Shown in pieces: positions 10,697 to 22,175 of a stretch of 64,000 bases of DNA; within the stretch, counting starts at the first letter, position 1; each line of letters starts with the position of its first letter. Source of the DNA: Oreocharis arfaki (Eukaryota; Chordata; Aves; Passeriformes; Paramythiidae); contig VZRR01010919.1 in assembly GCA_013398015.1 (NCBI GenBank), positions 527,351 to 591,350 of the forward strand, read 5' to 3'. The notes below the pieces were generated by a model. It saw only the letters and a program-made list of their open reading frames with translations, ran no database searches and was not told the origin of the DNA. The translations under genes and the position numbers were made by a program.

Positions 10697-12849
10697 CTGC
10701 AGTTTCAGAAAAAAATTGCTTGAATTTAATGTTCATGACAATCTAATGTTCCAACTTTGAGTCAATGCGTCATGTGTCAGGCTTTCAGCAGCATTAAGTT
10801 GCCAATACCTATAATAAAATCCTTATCCATCTGGCTATCCTCAGCCATAAAAAACAACAGAAAAATCTCAGCTACCATCCAGCTCTAAACCTGTTTTCTT
10901 ACTGAACCAATCTGGATGTATCATATGCCATTTAAAAGCTCATATCAATAACAGAGATATAATCAGTGCTTTTGTTTGAATATTTTGCCACTTAGAGCAC
11001 TCTCAAAATTTGCCTTGAGAAAGAGACCATCTATTGTAATTTTTTCCCAAGTTGCATGGATAATTAATGTTTAAGATGTTCATAAGCAAAAAAAAAAGCC
11101 TGTGTGTAACTGGTAGGATGAAGATTTTTTACCCACACAGCCATTATTCTGTAAGGGGACCGGAATTTCTAGGTTGTCAACTCTGTGTTGATTATTTGCA
11201 CTGCTCTTGTACTTTGCGCAGCACTTAGATCTGATTGTCTTTTAATGCTTCTACAGCAAGGATTTTTTTATTATATTGAAAAACAAAATTAAATTAAGGT
11301 TTCAGAAGGCAGCGTTTAAAGGTAGGATATGAGGGGAATGAGAAAAAATGTCTTTCCCTGTTGGGTTCTGTAGCTGTTAGCAAGACAGCAGAGGCATGTT
11401 GCAGCTTAAGAGATGTCTCTTCATTGCCAAATTCTGAAACAAAATGTGAGAGAGGACTGATTAAAAACCTCTTCAGCTCCCACCTCCACCTCTCCAGCTT
11501 CTGCCTTGTCCCCTCCTGCCTTGCAGCCTTTTTCCCCATCCTCTGCTCCTGCTTTTGGTTTTGGGCTCTTCTACTCTCATCTTTTTCCATCATGGTCACC
11601 TTCTCTCACTTCGTATTATTTTCACACCTTCTCATGTTTAGACCTGTTCTGTCTTTTGCCTGTTCAAAGGACGTAGAGCACGTGAAGAACTGGGTGCATT
11701 CACTGAACTTAGGTGACAAATTCTTATGGATTGCTTCTGAGAATGATGAACTGCGTGTCTCAAGCTTTGGGGCTTGGCCAGGTGGCAGCTCCAAAAACGC
11801 AAGCTCCTCGTGATGGCACACTTGGGGAATTTCAGGTGTCCTTTATGGAGTTATTAGGTGTATTAAAAGCCATTCCTTTTACTTGTTTTTTATAACATAG
11901 GGAAGAAAATATACTTTTACATTCCCCAGTTTCTGAGATAAAAGTGATCCATTAGAGGCGAATCTTTTAAAAAGGAGACTACCCATGCACCATCAAATTT
12001 AATTGAGTGGTTTCTTTGGAAAATACATAAATTTTTTTAAAAATAGTTCCTTGTAAAGTAATCGTTATTACAGGTGGTGCTGAGTAGTAATACTGACATA
12101 CAGAACCTGGCTTCTTTTAAATATCATGGAGGACAAAAAAAGAGAGGAATTAATACCACTGGCGGTACTATATTTCTCCCCATCTACCTGGACTGATGAG
12201 AATTCTTTTTTTTTGCTTGGACAACATTTTAAAAAGACAAAAAAAGTTCAGCCAATACAATCAGCAAAATTCTTCCCCTTCATTAACTAAGTGCCCAAGA
12301 GACAAATGGACAAAAAGGTAGGTTCTTGTATTCAAGGGGAGGTTTCAGATTAAATGATGCAATAAATTTACCCCTGGGCTAAAAGCAAATTTTGTTCTAG
12401 CATGAAAGTCACCTTTCAGATATGTTGGAATCTTTACAGGGTGCAGGCTAAAATGATGGGGAATAGCTCTTTAGAGCTAGGGGCGAGGTAGTGCAGAGGT
12501 GGTGTGTATCTATGGTGGTGTTCTTCACTCTGTCACTGAAACAGGCTGCTGTGGCTGCAGTCATTCAGGTGGAGAGGAGAAACTCCCTGAAATGCTGGCT
12601 TGTCTTTATGTATTTAAAGTTCAGTATGAACGAGCTGGCTTCCAAGTAAATGCCGTGGAATGTTGTGCTCAATTAGGTAAACTGCTAAAACTCATAATTA
12701 CGAAGATTATTGTTTTTCCCAAGGAGACTGCTAGCAGTGCACTTCCAGTATATTATCCACTTTATGGGACTATATGTCTTATTTCACGTGTGCCTCATTT
12801 TAAATATTCAGTACTATGTATTTTTAATTTATAGCCAAATATTTCAGCA
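10697..12849. other. no gene seen
   Basis: The plus ORF at 11361-11813 (150 codons) and the minus ORF at 11294-11599 overlap in a strand-asymmetric pyrimidine-rich segment. That composition lengthens open frames on both strands, so neither is supported as a gene. Confidence 0.45.
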
Positions 12850-12925
12850 TTGGAGAAGGTAGGTAAATACTGTTTGCCTCATTTTTGTAGCCAAGGCAGC
12901 TAGGGAATAGAGAAGTCAAAGGTTT
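12850..12925 (+). repeat. possible L3/MIR-type relic
   Basis: GAAGGTAGGTAAATACTGTT, then a 'cattttt' string, and then GGGAATAGAGAAGTCAAAGG resemble the 'gaggtaggta...cattttacag...cagagaagttaag' region of ancient L3/MIR-related repeats. The similarity is weak and judged by eye. Confidence 0.28.
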
Positions 12926-14582
12926 GTGGTATGATATATTGGCATTTAAGCAAATGACTAGCAGTCTCCTCGAACCTGAAAGCATGACCTTTCACAAAAT
13001 GACATTCTTTTATTGAACAAATGTGTTTTTAATGTATTCTGTTATAGCTGCTTGCTGTTGTGATTATATGAAATTGAACTGCCTTTTGCAACAGCGAAAA
13101 CTATGGTGGAACAAAGGGACTGACCTGGTTTTGACTCCTTATTCTCTTCTGCAAATCTGCAAACGCATTTGTTGTAGCCTGTGCAAATCAGTTGCTGCAA
13201 ATACAAAATCTCAACTTCCATGGTTTTGCTACAGGGCAGCCTGTAAGTCATGAGTTAGTGATGGGAGAAATGAGAGAAACCTGAGCTGCAATGTTTTCAT
13301 GATTTTTTTTTTTTAAAGTAGAAGCATTTAGTCAAACCAAGTAAGTCTCTACTCATTTGCTTGCAATTCTGACTCAAACGACAAACCAGCAGTGACTGAG
13401 AACAGGTTATGTGGTTCCTCGCGAAACCCCTTCATGAGAGAGACAACATCCTCTTTCCCTCAGCTGAAGGTTGAGAAAACAGCAGGTCAAATTTCTGCTT
13501 GTACCAAAGCCCCAATTCCTGGAAGTCCTGCAGCAAGCACAGTGTCAGCAATTGTAATTCCTGACATTTCTAACTTGGAGGAGGGGACTGAGAAGGGTAG
13601 ATGAAATCTGTTTGCTTTAGACAAAAATGGAAGGTATGTTCATTGCTGAGAGTGTATGAGCAGAGGGCACAGGCAAGAAAATAATTTTGCTAGTTCATTG
13701 CTTAAAACACAAATATATGCTAGGTCTTGAAGAGAAAACCTTCAAGCTTTGAGCGAGTGTGCAACTGAGAGTGTGGAGATGGGAAAACTAACTTCTCCTT
13801 TGGACACAGCACTGTGTACAGTGATACGTGACAGCTGTGAGCTGGAACTGCCAGCTTCATCTCTGAAGGTCTCCTTGTTCTGAGCCATTGTGCTGCTGCT
13901 CTCTTAAATAGATACAGCTGAGTACATAGGCAGAGCCCAGAAGAACACCCCCCTAACCTTATCACTAGCCTTGCTTACATCTGTGGAGAGAGAAGCTGCT
14001 GAGAAAGTGCACGACCTCTTCATTACAAAGAACTGGGAGATATTAATTATTGAGAAATTCGTTATTCCTTTTTGTCTTAAAGGAAAATGCCAGGAAAAAA
14101 AATGCATTAACATTGGGAAGGGAAAGACTGTCATTAATAACTTCTGGATTTAAAATTTGGGATAGGCTCTTCTATGAATACACATGGAGGGAAACAGGCA
14201 GCCAGGTAGACCCAATAGGAGCTCCCCAAAGCATTCGTGACTTGAGATCCACTTAGCACATGCTTGGGTTGGTGGTTCCTGGGTCTGTTTATGAGGATGT
14301 GTCTTCAGAACATGTCTGGCTTTGACAGATCCTTTCTCTTCCCCTTCCAGAATAACTCACAGCCCATCCTAGGAGTATCTCCATCAAATGCAATTGTAAA
14401 TAACCTCTGCATAGGGAGAAAACTGGAGTCCCAACCATTCCTACAGCAACCATGTGATAGCTGGATGCAGTTTGGCAGCTTTGTGTGTCTGACCCACGGG
14501 GGATCTGGAACTGAACTTCTCTTGTTTTGTTGCCTTCTTATGTTTGTGCCTAAATTAAACACTGAGGAGTAATTAAGAAGGA
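12926..14582. other. no gene seen
   Basis: Only short unsupported ORFs, and no mobile element recognised. Overlapping plus and minus ORFs near 14264-14572 are in a moderately GC-rich stretch and match nothing known to me. Confidence 0.45.
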
Positions 14583-14730
14583 TGGTCTAGCAGTTAAATG
14601 TACTCAAGTGTCTATATAGGACACAGAACTGTTTCTGTCTCTAGCACATCCATGGCCAAGGACAAATTACTTGAGCTGTCTGTGTCTCAGGGTTTTCCCA
14701 AATATAAGATGAGGATGAAAGGCCTCTCTG
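14583..14730 (+). repeat. MIR-like ancient SINE relic
   Basis: The order GGTCTAGCAGTTAAA, CATGGCCAAGGACAAATTAC, TGAGCTGTCTGTGTCTCAGG and GATGAGGATGAAAGG follows a MIR element. That includes the tRNA-derived head, the 'gtgaccttgggcaagtcactt' core and the 'ctctgtgcctcagtttcc...aaaatgggg' tail. It is heavily diverged, as expected for an amniote-age insertion. CORE-SINE relics of this type are a minor component of bird genomes. Confidence 0.55.
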
Positions 14731-15969
14731 GGTGACTGAATGACTTGAATTCTGTTGATTCCCAACAGAAAGAGATAGAGAAAATCAAAAAACCCTGTTT
14801 CTAAATTGATAGTAAAAACAGATAGCCCATAAATACTCTGCGACTGACTCTTCTCCACTTTGTCAGAGCAGTTCTGGTTCTCAGTGAGAAAGAGGATGTC
14901 CTGCACATCCCATGAGATACACAGAGTCAAACAAGAGTCAGTCTCCAGCCATCTCTGGCTACTCCAGTGAGCATTACAGTGTTAATGGTGAATAGCAGAG
15001 AAATGGCATCTTTACTCATTCTGATTTCACTTGCTGCAATGGGAAGTCATTCCCCTGAAGTCAATGGCATTGCAGTGGTGTAAGAGCTGTATGAATTTCT
15101 GTGCCCTCAGGCTGATGACAAAAATTGTTTATGACTATACCATAGCAAACACGCATAGAAAAGGCCTCAGAGCGGGGTAACATTCTGTAAATGATATAAA
15201 AGCAATGAATTTAGCAGATGAGCATTTAAGAAGTAGGAGCCTGAGGAAGGCTTGTTTTTTGGCTGGTATACAGATCTCTCCCCAATATTTTGCCTTTCCA
15301 CCCCAGCACACAGCTTCAGCTCTTCTAGAATCAATCTTCCCTCACCAGCCATCATCTACTGGCCAAAAAGGTTCACAATAAAGCAAAGATGTTCAATCCC
15401 CATGAAAGATAGATGCATAGGAGAAGTACTTGGAAAAGGACAGCTGTAATCTTTCTGGCTGCTTCAGCTTCATGCTTAGTGCTGGAAAGCAGAACAAAAG
15501 ACGGAGGAAAAAGATGAAAGAGGCTGAGGAACTGAGAGGACAAAACCTGTTGCTGCAGCAGAGGGTAACACTCTTGTATGGCAAACTCCAAGCACGAGGT
15601 CCAGCCATGGCCTGTGGCATTCCCTTCCCTGCACAGCGCTGTGTGGTGATGTCCCACCGTGCATGCTCTTGCTCTGCTGCTGGCCCTGGTGCCCCGGAAG
15701 CTGGAGGTCATTGAGCAGTGGGTAGGGAACCAGAAAAGGAGGGTACATGGGAGGTAAGAAACTGAAGCGCAATTCAGCCACGTAAGGGTACATGTTAAGA
15801 ATGAAATGAGGGAAAGGGTGTTTTTATTTGGCTTCAAGAAAGTGATATAGAACATTACTCCTTAAAAAAGAAGAAAAGGCGTTTAATCTGGCCTTGGGAC
15901 AATATTGGGGCAGTTATTCAGGGAAAGTGGGATGGGAAGCTACAGAAGCCACAGGTCACTGGGGGTAGG
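14731..15969. other. no gene confirmed
   Basis: A 94-codon plus ORF (15430-15714) contains a short Lys/Arg- and Leu-rich, coiled-coil-like piece (RRRKKMKEAEELRGQN). A 160-codon minus ORF (15373-15855) covers the same DNA, so at most one strand can be meaningful. Neither is recognised. Confidence 0.4.
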
Positions 15970-16280
15970 AGATTGTAGCAAGGTGGGGGCTGGTCTCTTG
16001 TCCCCCTGATAGGAGAAGAGGAAATGGCCTCAACGTGTGCCAGGTGAGGTTTATATTGGATATCAGGAAACACTTCTTCACAGAAAGGATTCTTAAGCAC
16101 TGGAACAGGCTGCCCAGGGAAATGGTTGAGTCACCAAACCTGAGGCATTTAAAAGACAAATAGATGTGGCACCTGGAGACAGGTTTTACTGGTGGAATGG
16201 GCAGTGCTGGGTTAATGGTTGTACTTTTGTACTTGGTGATGTTAAATGTCTTTTCCAACTCAAAAAATGCTATGGTTCTT
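15970..16280 (+). mobile_element. CR1 LINE 3' end, plus orientation
   Basis: About 310 bp match the CR1 3' region in sense orientation. In order: GAAGAGGAAATGGCCTCAAC, a 'ttatattggatatcagga' string, CACTTCTTCACAGAAAGGAT, TTAAGCACTGGAACAGGCTG, CCCAGGGAAATGGTTGAGTC and finally GTCTTTTCCAACTC, ending TGCTATGGTTCTT. The element is 5'-truncated near 15970 and well preserved compared with the copy at 6086. The terminal octamer-like repeats are degraded. Confidence 0.93.
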
Positions 16281-19200
16281 CAGTTCTGCCCTTGCTTCAG
16301 TGCAATAGGATCTACTTTGGGTCTGAAGGTGGGGGAGGCTTGAGAGAGAAAGGAAGGCAGAGTTCACACCTCCCTTTCTTTGCAGCTGCTCAGTCCCTTT
16401 TCCTCTACAATAGAGGGATTTGGGTATGTCCTACATACAACTCACCTGATTAGCTAAAGGGGATTATACTAATGCAACTTTGAGTGTAGGAATTCTTAAA
16501 TCAGCTTTAATTTTACAGGAGCATATTAGCTGCAGCGCTTTTTAATTTTTTTTTCTTTAAATGACTACAAGCATGTCCTTGGAGAAGGTTGCAGCAGTTT
16601 TACTGCAACAGCTGAAACTTTTGTGAGCTTTGTGAAGGAAACCTCCACTTGCTGGTTTCACACCCTTGTCAGAAAAATCCCTTTTTACTTCTTAAGCCCA
16701 GAGATATCCACGCAGCAAACTACAGTAAGTAACAGGTAATTCTGAGTAGTGGCCGTGGGAGGAAGGCGCAGCTTGCTCCAGGCAGTTGAGGCTGGAAGTT
16801 CTTCATTGGAAAGCTAGCAGGGAACGTACCAGTGCTGGGCTGGGAGAGGGTGGCTGAGAGATGGGGGAAGCATTTTTAAGGTATGCAGGGAATAAGTAGG
16901 GCAAGCCCAGAGAAGTGGTTGGGCTGGGGGTTGGTCTTGCTGATGGGCACTTAAAGAACTACATCACCGGTCCAAAACATCTCAGTTACTAAAAGCTGCC
17001 TACAACTTAGTTGTTTTCTTTTTCCAGCAAGGAAAATATTATGTCTTGTGGGAAGTCACGAGGATGACATACTCAAGAACATTGCATATTTGATCACTAA
17101 TCATGTAAAGTAAACATCTTCTAAATATTTCCAGCAACATCTGTCCTAGTTTAACTACTGGTTTATGTTGCATTCCTTTATGGAATAATATCCCAGAAGG
17201 CAGAGTGAGTGTCACTGCCATCCATTACAGGAATTAAACTTGTGGGATTTTCCTGCTTATTGGAGCTGAATGGCCTTCATCCTTTAAAAAACGCTTTCTT
17301 CTTGTTTTCCACCATTGCATAATCCTGATTGTCCAAAAATTACAGTGCTTACTTATGATCTTGTATACTTAATACTTGGTCTGGATAAAAAGGGAGCACA
17401 GTGAGACAGTGATTTCACTCATAATGGGGGGGAGAATGTAGAAAAAAGAAAAAAGCAACTGCATCAATATAAAAAGAATACAGCCTTAATTTTCTGGGAG
17501 TAACAAAATAAAACCAAATACAAACAAACAAAAAAACCTGACCACCCATCTTTGAGCCAGTATAAGAGATTAGCCTCATACTCCAAAAGAGAAAAAAAAA
17601 CCAAAACAATAAATGACTTAAAACTGAAAAGAACAAACAATAGCAAAGAAGAATGTGGGCAGAATCCCCCTATAGATGAGGCCACTGAGACAAGGCACAT
17701 TTCTCCTGTACTAGGATGTATAGCTTACATGTGCAATAATAAGAAGTAATGTATTAAGCAGGTATATGTGTTGGCATTTTGGAGGAAAATATTTCATTTT
17801 TGCTGAAAAATGCCTGCCTTCTTGGGTAGCTTTGCCAAAAGACTAACTTTTTTTACAGCAGAATTTACAGTGCATCCCAATTCTGAGCAGAAGTGTGGGT
17901 ATATATCACAACTGAAATAATTCCTTTCTGTCAGTGAAGAGACATCTTTTTTTTTTTTAGAATAAGGAAAACAAAGAGAAACCTCTGGTGTTACTAGAGT
18001 AGTAGAATTCCAGCAATTTTTAAAAGTTCTGGATGTGAATTCTCTGTGACATTGAATTACCCAGACAAGTTTTTTGAGGCCGTGAAATACTGACATGTGT
18101 TTGTCCTTGAACTACCTCTGAAAAAGTCAAGTTTTTCACTCCCAAGAAAGAGCAACCCCAGGAAAAGCAAGCACCTTATAGCTCTGTCAGTCCTACAAGA
18201 AACTGAGGTGTGTCAAATGCCAGTTTTCCTACAGGGATGTTTACCCCTCTTGTATCATCCCAGGAACATCTCTGGTCCAAGTTTGGATATCCTGTAAGAT
18301 GAGAGTGGCTGGAGTTGAGCAGAAGGAGAAAGGTTGTGAGGGTGAGAAAAACTCCATGATTTCTTAATGAGGCAGATGTTCCAACATTAGATGAGGCCAG
18401 TCTGTTTTACTGAGTCATTGCCAGCTCAGTCACCCCTGTGGCAGCAGTTCTCCTTGTCCATGCAAGTGGTGAATCCTCCCACTCTTGATCTCAGGATTGG
18501 AAAAGAGTTATTTAGCCTTTCAGATCATCAGTGAGCATTTTGGGTCACTCACCCAAGCAAGAGAGAAACAAGGAGAGGACAGCTGTATGAGGCTGGTTTT
18601 CTCTGTGGGGATTTTTACCTCTGGACGAGGTTGACTTGTTTGCTGATGCTCCTATGTTGATTGTCTGTACTATCGATGTAAATCTCGGCACTTCTCATCA
18701 ACATGGAAACCAGTCACCTGGCATTGGACTGCTAATATCCCAATTTCTCTTCCCTGTAAAGGATGTTGGACTCAGCTTTTGGAGTCTCAGGAGTGAGACA
18801 AAGGGTAATGGGCAGTGGGACTGAAACAGCAAATACAACTAGGCTTTTTTTTTTTTTTAAATGCTTAGATGTGGACTCTGCAAACCAGAGATAGCAAGGC
18901 TGACCTAAAGATACAGAGTTAGTTTCCATAGTAATGAGACCTATGAATTCTCAAAATATTCAAGTCTCTATTAGGCTAGAAGCAGATAAAAATAATTTGC
19001 TTACATAAGGGCATGCCAGACCTCATGCAGCAAAGAGTTAGATTTTAAGCACATGAAGATAATGGGCCTCCATATGTACCTGAGTCTTCTATTTGCCTGA
19101 GAAAGAAACACTCTTGGTGTGAAAAAGTGCCTTTATGTCCCCAGCTGGCTGTTTTTCAACCCTGACCCCCTTGCCCAGGACCTTTGCCTGCGCTTTCTGC

Positions 19201-20772
19201 TGTTGTGCTACCTTTGATGCAGACTTTGGGTTTTCCCATGGGACAGGTTGGTTCCATTTCACTGAGAACAAGGGGCAGCATTGACCACTGCTCCTTCATC
19301 CAGCCTCCCCTCTGTCTTGGCTGGACCTAGGACTGTCCCCCTCATGATTTGGGTGAGATCAGATACACCGGCAAAGAGGAAGGAGTGCACTCTGAAAATA
19401 GGTGTACTTATCAGGTAGGTACTCACAGGAAATATCCTGGTCGCTTCCTCCCGTCCCTCCAGCAAGGTCTAGGTGGAGTTACGGAGATGTGATGGATCAT
19501 ACACTGCATTTCCTAAGCACAGACCCTGCAGCATTCCAGCTGGAATGGCCTGAAAGGAATGAGAAGTCTCTGCCATCACACCACACAGAGCACTGGCGTG
19601 CTGCACCACGGAGGTGTGTCTGGCCACTCCAGTGCTGCCCCAGCTAATGCTATGCTATGTTAATTAACCTAACACATGCTGGATGTAGCTCACTTGGAAT
19701 GACATTGCAAGGGCAGGACTGCAAATTTAAAATGCTTCTATTCTCCATTTTCAGTTGTTTTGCTGTAGAAAGGCATAGGAAGCCACCAGTAAAAACACTT
19801 GAGTTGAGTCCTTTTGTAACCAGTGGTACTAAATCATATAATAGCTCATGAAGCTGATCTCTGAGGACTCCATGTTCCTTTAGAAAAATCTGAAATATGT
19901 TCCATGTACTCATGAATTACACCAAAGTTATTTAACTTAAAAATGCTTTTCACAAATTAGCACTGTTTCCAAGACTGAAGAGAATCTGAAGAGAATCAGT
20001 TCTGAAAGGTATGTCAGGGAAAGCAAAAAGCCAATGGCGAAAAATAATCCCCTGAATATTTCAGGCAGTTTCTTAAAAAAAAAAAAAAAAAAGTGTTAAT
20101 GACTCTCAGCATATTGGGAAGACCTAATTTAATTTTCTAATAGTGCAACCTTTTGTGAGACACTCCATTAGCTAATTGAATGCATTTCATTTATTTATTT
20201 CCAACTTGGGTGACTTTGTTTTCCTATCCACCTTCCTGTGGTGAAAAGCAAATAAAATATTCCCCAACAGCAAATTGCTGCTCCTTTGTTCATCCATCAA
20301 TTTAAACTAGGATTACTTTCCAAGCACTTAATAAGGTGCATGTCTTATGAATGCTTTATAAAAATGACAGAACTGCAGCACTGCCTGGTGCTGCTGGCTG
20401 CCTTCCAGTGACGGACTGAAGGCACCATGGCATCACAGATTTTATGGAAGGGATTTTTATGTTGTAGCTTGTTAGCAGGATACAAGAGTCTCAGCAACAC
20501 ACTACTGTAATAACCAAAATAAGCAGTAAGTTGACAATGACTTCCTACTCCCAGCACATGAGGAAGCATACCCATGCCATAGCCTAGAGAGCTATTACAG
20601 CTTTTGGAGACCAGCTGGCCCATCTGTTCCTGGTGCTACTGCTACTACCAGCAAGGTCGAGTTCAGCTTGGAGGAGCTGCTCAGGCTTTTTCTTGGGCCT
20701 GTTTCTCATGCCCAGTTGAGCCCCTGACACCTCTGGCACCTCTGGCACCCCTGACAACCTCTGCTGTTCCAG
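16281..20772. other. no gene seen
   Basis: Mostly AT-rich. An A-rich/C-containing stretch at about 17500-17650 has long purine runs. A strong minus donor TCAG|GTGAGT occurs near 16443, but the matching interval has stops in the frames examined. A poly(A) run lies near 20076-20093 without a preceding AATAAA. Confidence 0.45.
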
Positions 20773-20899
20773 GGTGTGCGAACAGGCAGTGGAGGAGAAA
20801 AAGAACTGCTTAATATGCTGTGAGAGCTCTTGCACTATGGGTCACTGTGAAGGGAAGCACAGTCCTGAGAGCAGCAGCTGCTGTTTGCAGCATACACAG
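20773..20899 (+). other. candidate Cys-rich coding exon 1
   Basis: A strong pyrimidine tract ending CTGCTGTTCCAG precedes 20773 and the donor ACAG|GTGAGA follows 20899. The 127-bp interval is one base plus 42 open codons, ending exactly in phase 0. The segment holds eight Cys (for example NCLICCESSCTMGHC). It joins in phase to the open frame of the next candidate exon at 20982. No family is recognised. TGC/TGT codons may simply reflect local CAG/CTG-rich composition. Confidence 0.25.
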
Positions 20900-20981
20900 G
20901 TGAGAGCAAAGGGGAGGGAGAAAGAGGCTGAGCAGAGCTGTGTCTGTGTGTCTGTCTGCATGGCCTTGCCCTCTCCTGCAG

Positions 20982-21223
20982 CACATCTCAGGCAATGCAG
21001 AGACGTGGTCACATCTGCTGAGCAAGAACAGGACACCTTTCCACAGTGCTAGGAGCAGGGGGGCATGTTTGGAGACCTGCTGTGGCTGTGAAGGCACTTC
21101 AGTCATCACCTGCTGCTTCCCAGGCAGTTCTAGGGAATTTGGGCATTTCTCATTTTCCCCTGGAGGTCACTGCCTTGCATACAGTAAAATACTGTGTTTC
21201 CCAGTGGTTATTTTTGGGGGAAG
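20982..21223 (+). other. candidate Cys-rich coding exon 2
   Basis: A textbook acceptor (TTGCCCTCTCCTGCAG) ends at 20981 and a donor AAG|GTGAGA follows 21223. Read in phase 0 from candidate exon 1, all 80 codons are open. The frame meets a TGA only one base inside the downstream intron. It holds eight more Cys (ACLETCCGCEGTSVITCC). The intron separating the two exons would be 82 bp. A possible third exon starts after TTTGTTTCACAG at 21290 and stops after 13 codons, but that intron would be only 66 bp, at or below the usual vertebrate minimum. Confidence 0.25.
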
Positions 21224-21289
21224 GTGAGAAGATCCAGTCAAACCCCTTGGGCAGTCCTTCTCCCTAAACGCCCCTAGTTTGTTTCACAG

Positions 21290-21730
21290 CTCTTTATTTT
21301 ACCTAGATTATGAATACCTCAGCAGTTAAAGCTTCTGGTTGTGGTGAACATCTCACACTCATATATTGCTGGCATGGTGTAAGTTCCTGCACATGCATGG
21401 TTTGGTGGAAGAGCTCTGCCAGTCTCCTAAAGCCTTTCTGTACTGCCACTCTCCAATTTCTGTAATGCATTCCTAGCTGCAGGTGATTATTAGTTTATAA
21501 ACGTGAGATTTCTTTCAAGATGCTTTAATCAAAATAACTGGCAAAATTAATTCTCACTAAAAAAGGAAATGGGGTTCTGTGAAACAGGGCTCTCTCTTCA
21601 AAAGGGATTAAATACTCTCCAGAGAGCTCTTCTAGCTGCTTAAAATGTATTGTAGTTTAACTCTGGAATACTTCTGTGGATTTATGACAAAATATCAGCT
21701 AAATACTTTATTCTCAATGGTTTTCTGCAG
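21290..21730. other. no gene confirmed
   Basis: This may begin with the short third exon described under the preceding entry. Otherwise it is AT-rich sequence leading into the acceptor at 21730. Confidence 0.35.
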
Positions 21731-22095
21731 CAGTGGGTGCCAGTGGCAGGATTTCATTAGATCTGTTGAACTTCAAAGTCAAGTATGCCAATAATTTGCC
21801 TATTCCAGGGATTTTCAGAGCAGTTCCTCATAGGGCACTAATTAGAGCAAACGTTAAAGAATTAATAAGTAGTTACCATGGACTTTGGTACCAATGTGTT
21901 GCTTCATCTTCAGCAGCCTGTCAAATCAGTATGCTCTGCCAAAGGGAAGCAGAAATGTGGTACAGTGTTATCCTTAACACATACGTGACACCCTCAAATA
22001 GTACTTCGAAAGAAGACTGGGTCCGTTCCCACCTGGGAGATTTAGATGGAGGTGTGACAATGAAACTAGAGTATGTGAAAAATGACAACCCCTAA
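21731..22095 (+). other. candidate terminal coding exon or chance ORF
   Basis: The acceptor GGTTTTCTGCAG ends at 21730. From 21733 an open frame of 120 sense codons runs to TAA at 22093-22095. Its composition is protein-like, with no low-complexity stretch. The frame needs an upstream exon ending with one leftover base, so it does not join in phase to the candidate exon ending at 21223, which leaves two. Several ORFs of this length are expected by chance in the window. No homologue is recognised. Confidence 0.2.
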
Positions 22096-22143
22096 TTGCT
22101 TCTGCGTTGTGCAAGCGCTGCAGAGACGGTGGGCTTGGCAGTG

Positions 22144-22175
22144 GATTACTCCTTTAAAAGATTACTCCTTTGAAA
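22144..22175. repeat. 16-bp tandem duplication
   Basis: GATTACTCCTTTAAAA (22144-22159) is followed directly by GATTACTCCTTTGAAA (22160-22175), a single-mismatch head-to-tail duplication. It probably arose by replication slippage. Confidence 0.85.

Noticed and set aside
11294..11813. Overlapping 150-codon plus and 101-codon minus ORFs
   Set aside because: Pyrimidine/purine strand asymmetry removes stop codons in several frames and explains both.
12485..12505. let-7-like GAGGTAGT string
   Set aside because: Only the seed-like eight bases match. The rest of the mature sequence and a hairpin partner are absent.
15373..15855. 160-codon minus ORF and 94-codon plus ORF with coiled-coil-like segment
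   Set aside because: They cover the same DNA on opposite strands, match no family I recognise, and ORFs of this size are expected by chance.
21880..21940. Claudin-like GLW-x-x-C motif in the 21733-22095 frame
   Set aside because: Claudins need a transmembrane helix shortly before and three after this motif. None is present, so the match is coincidence.
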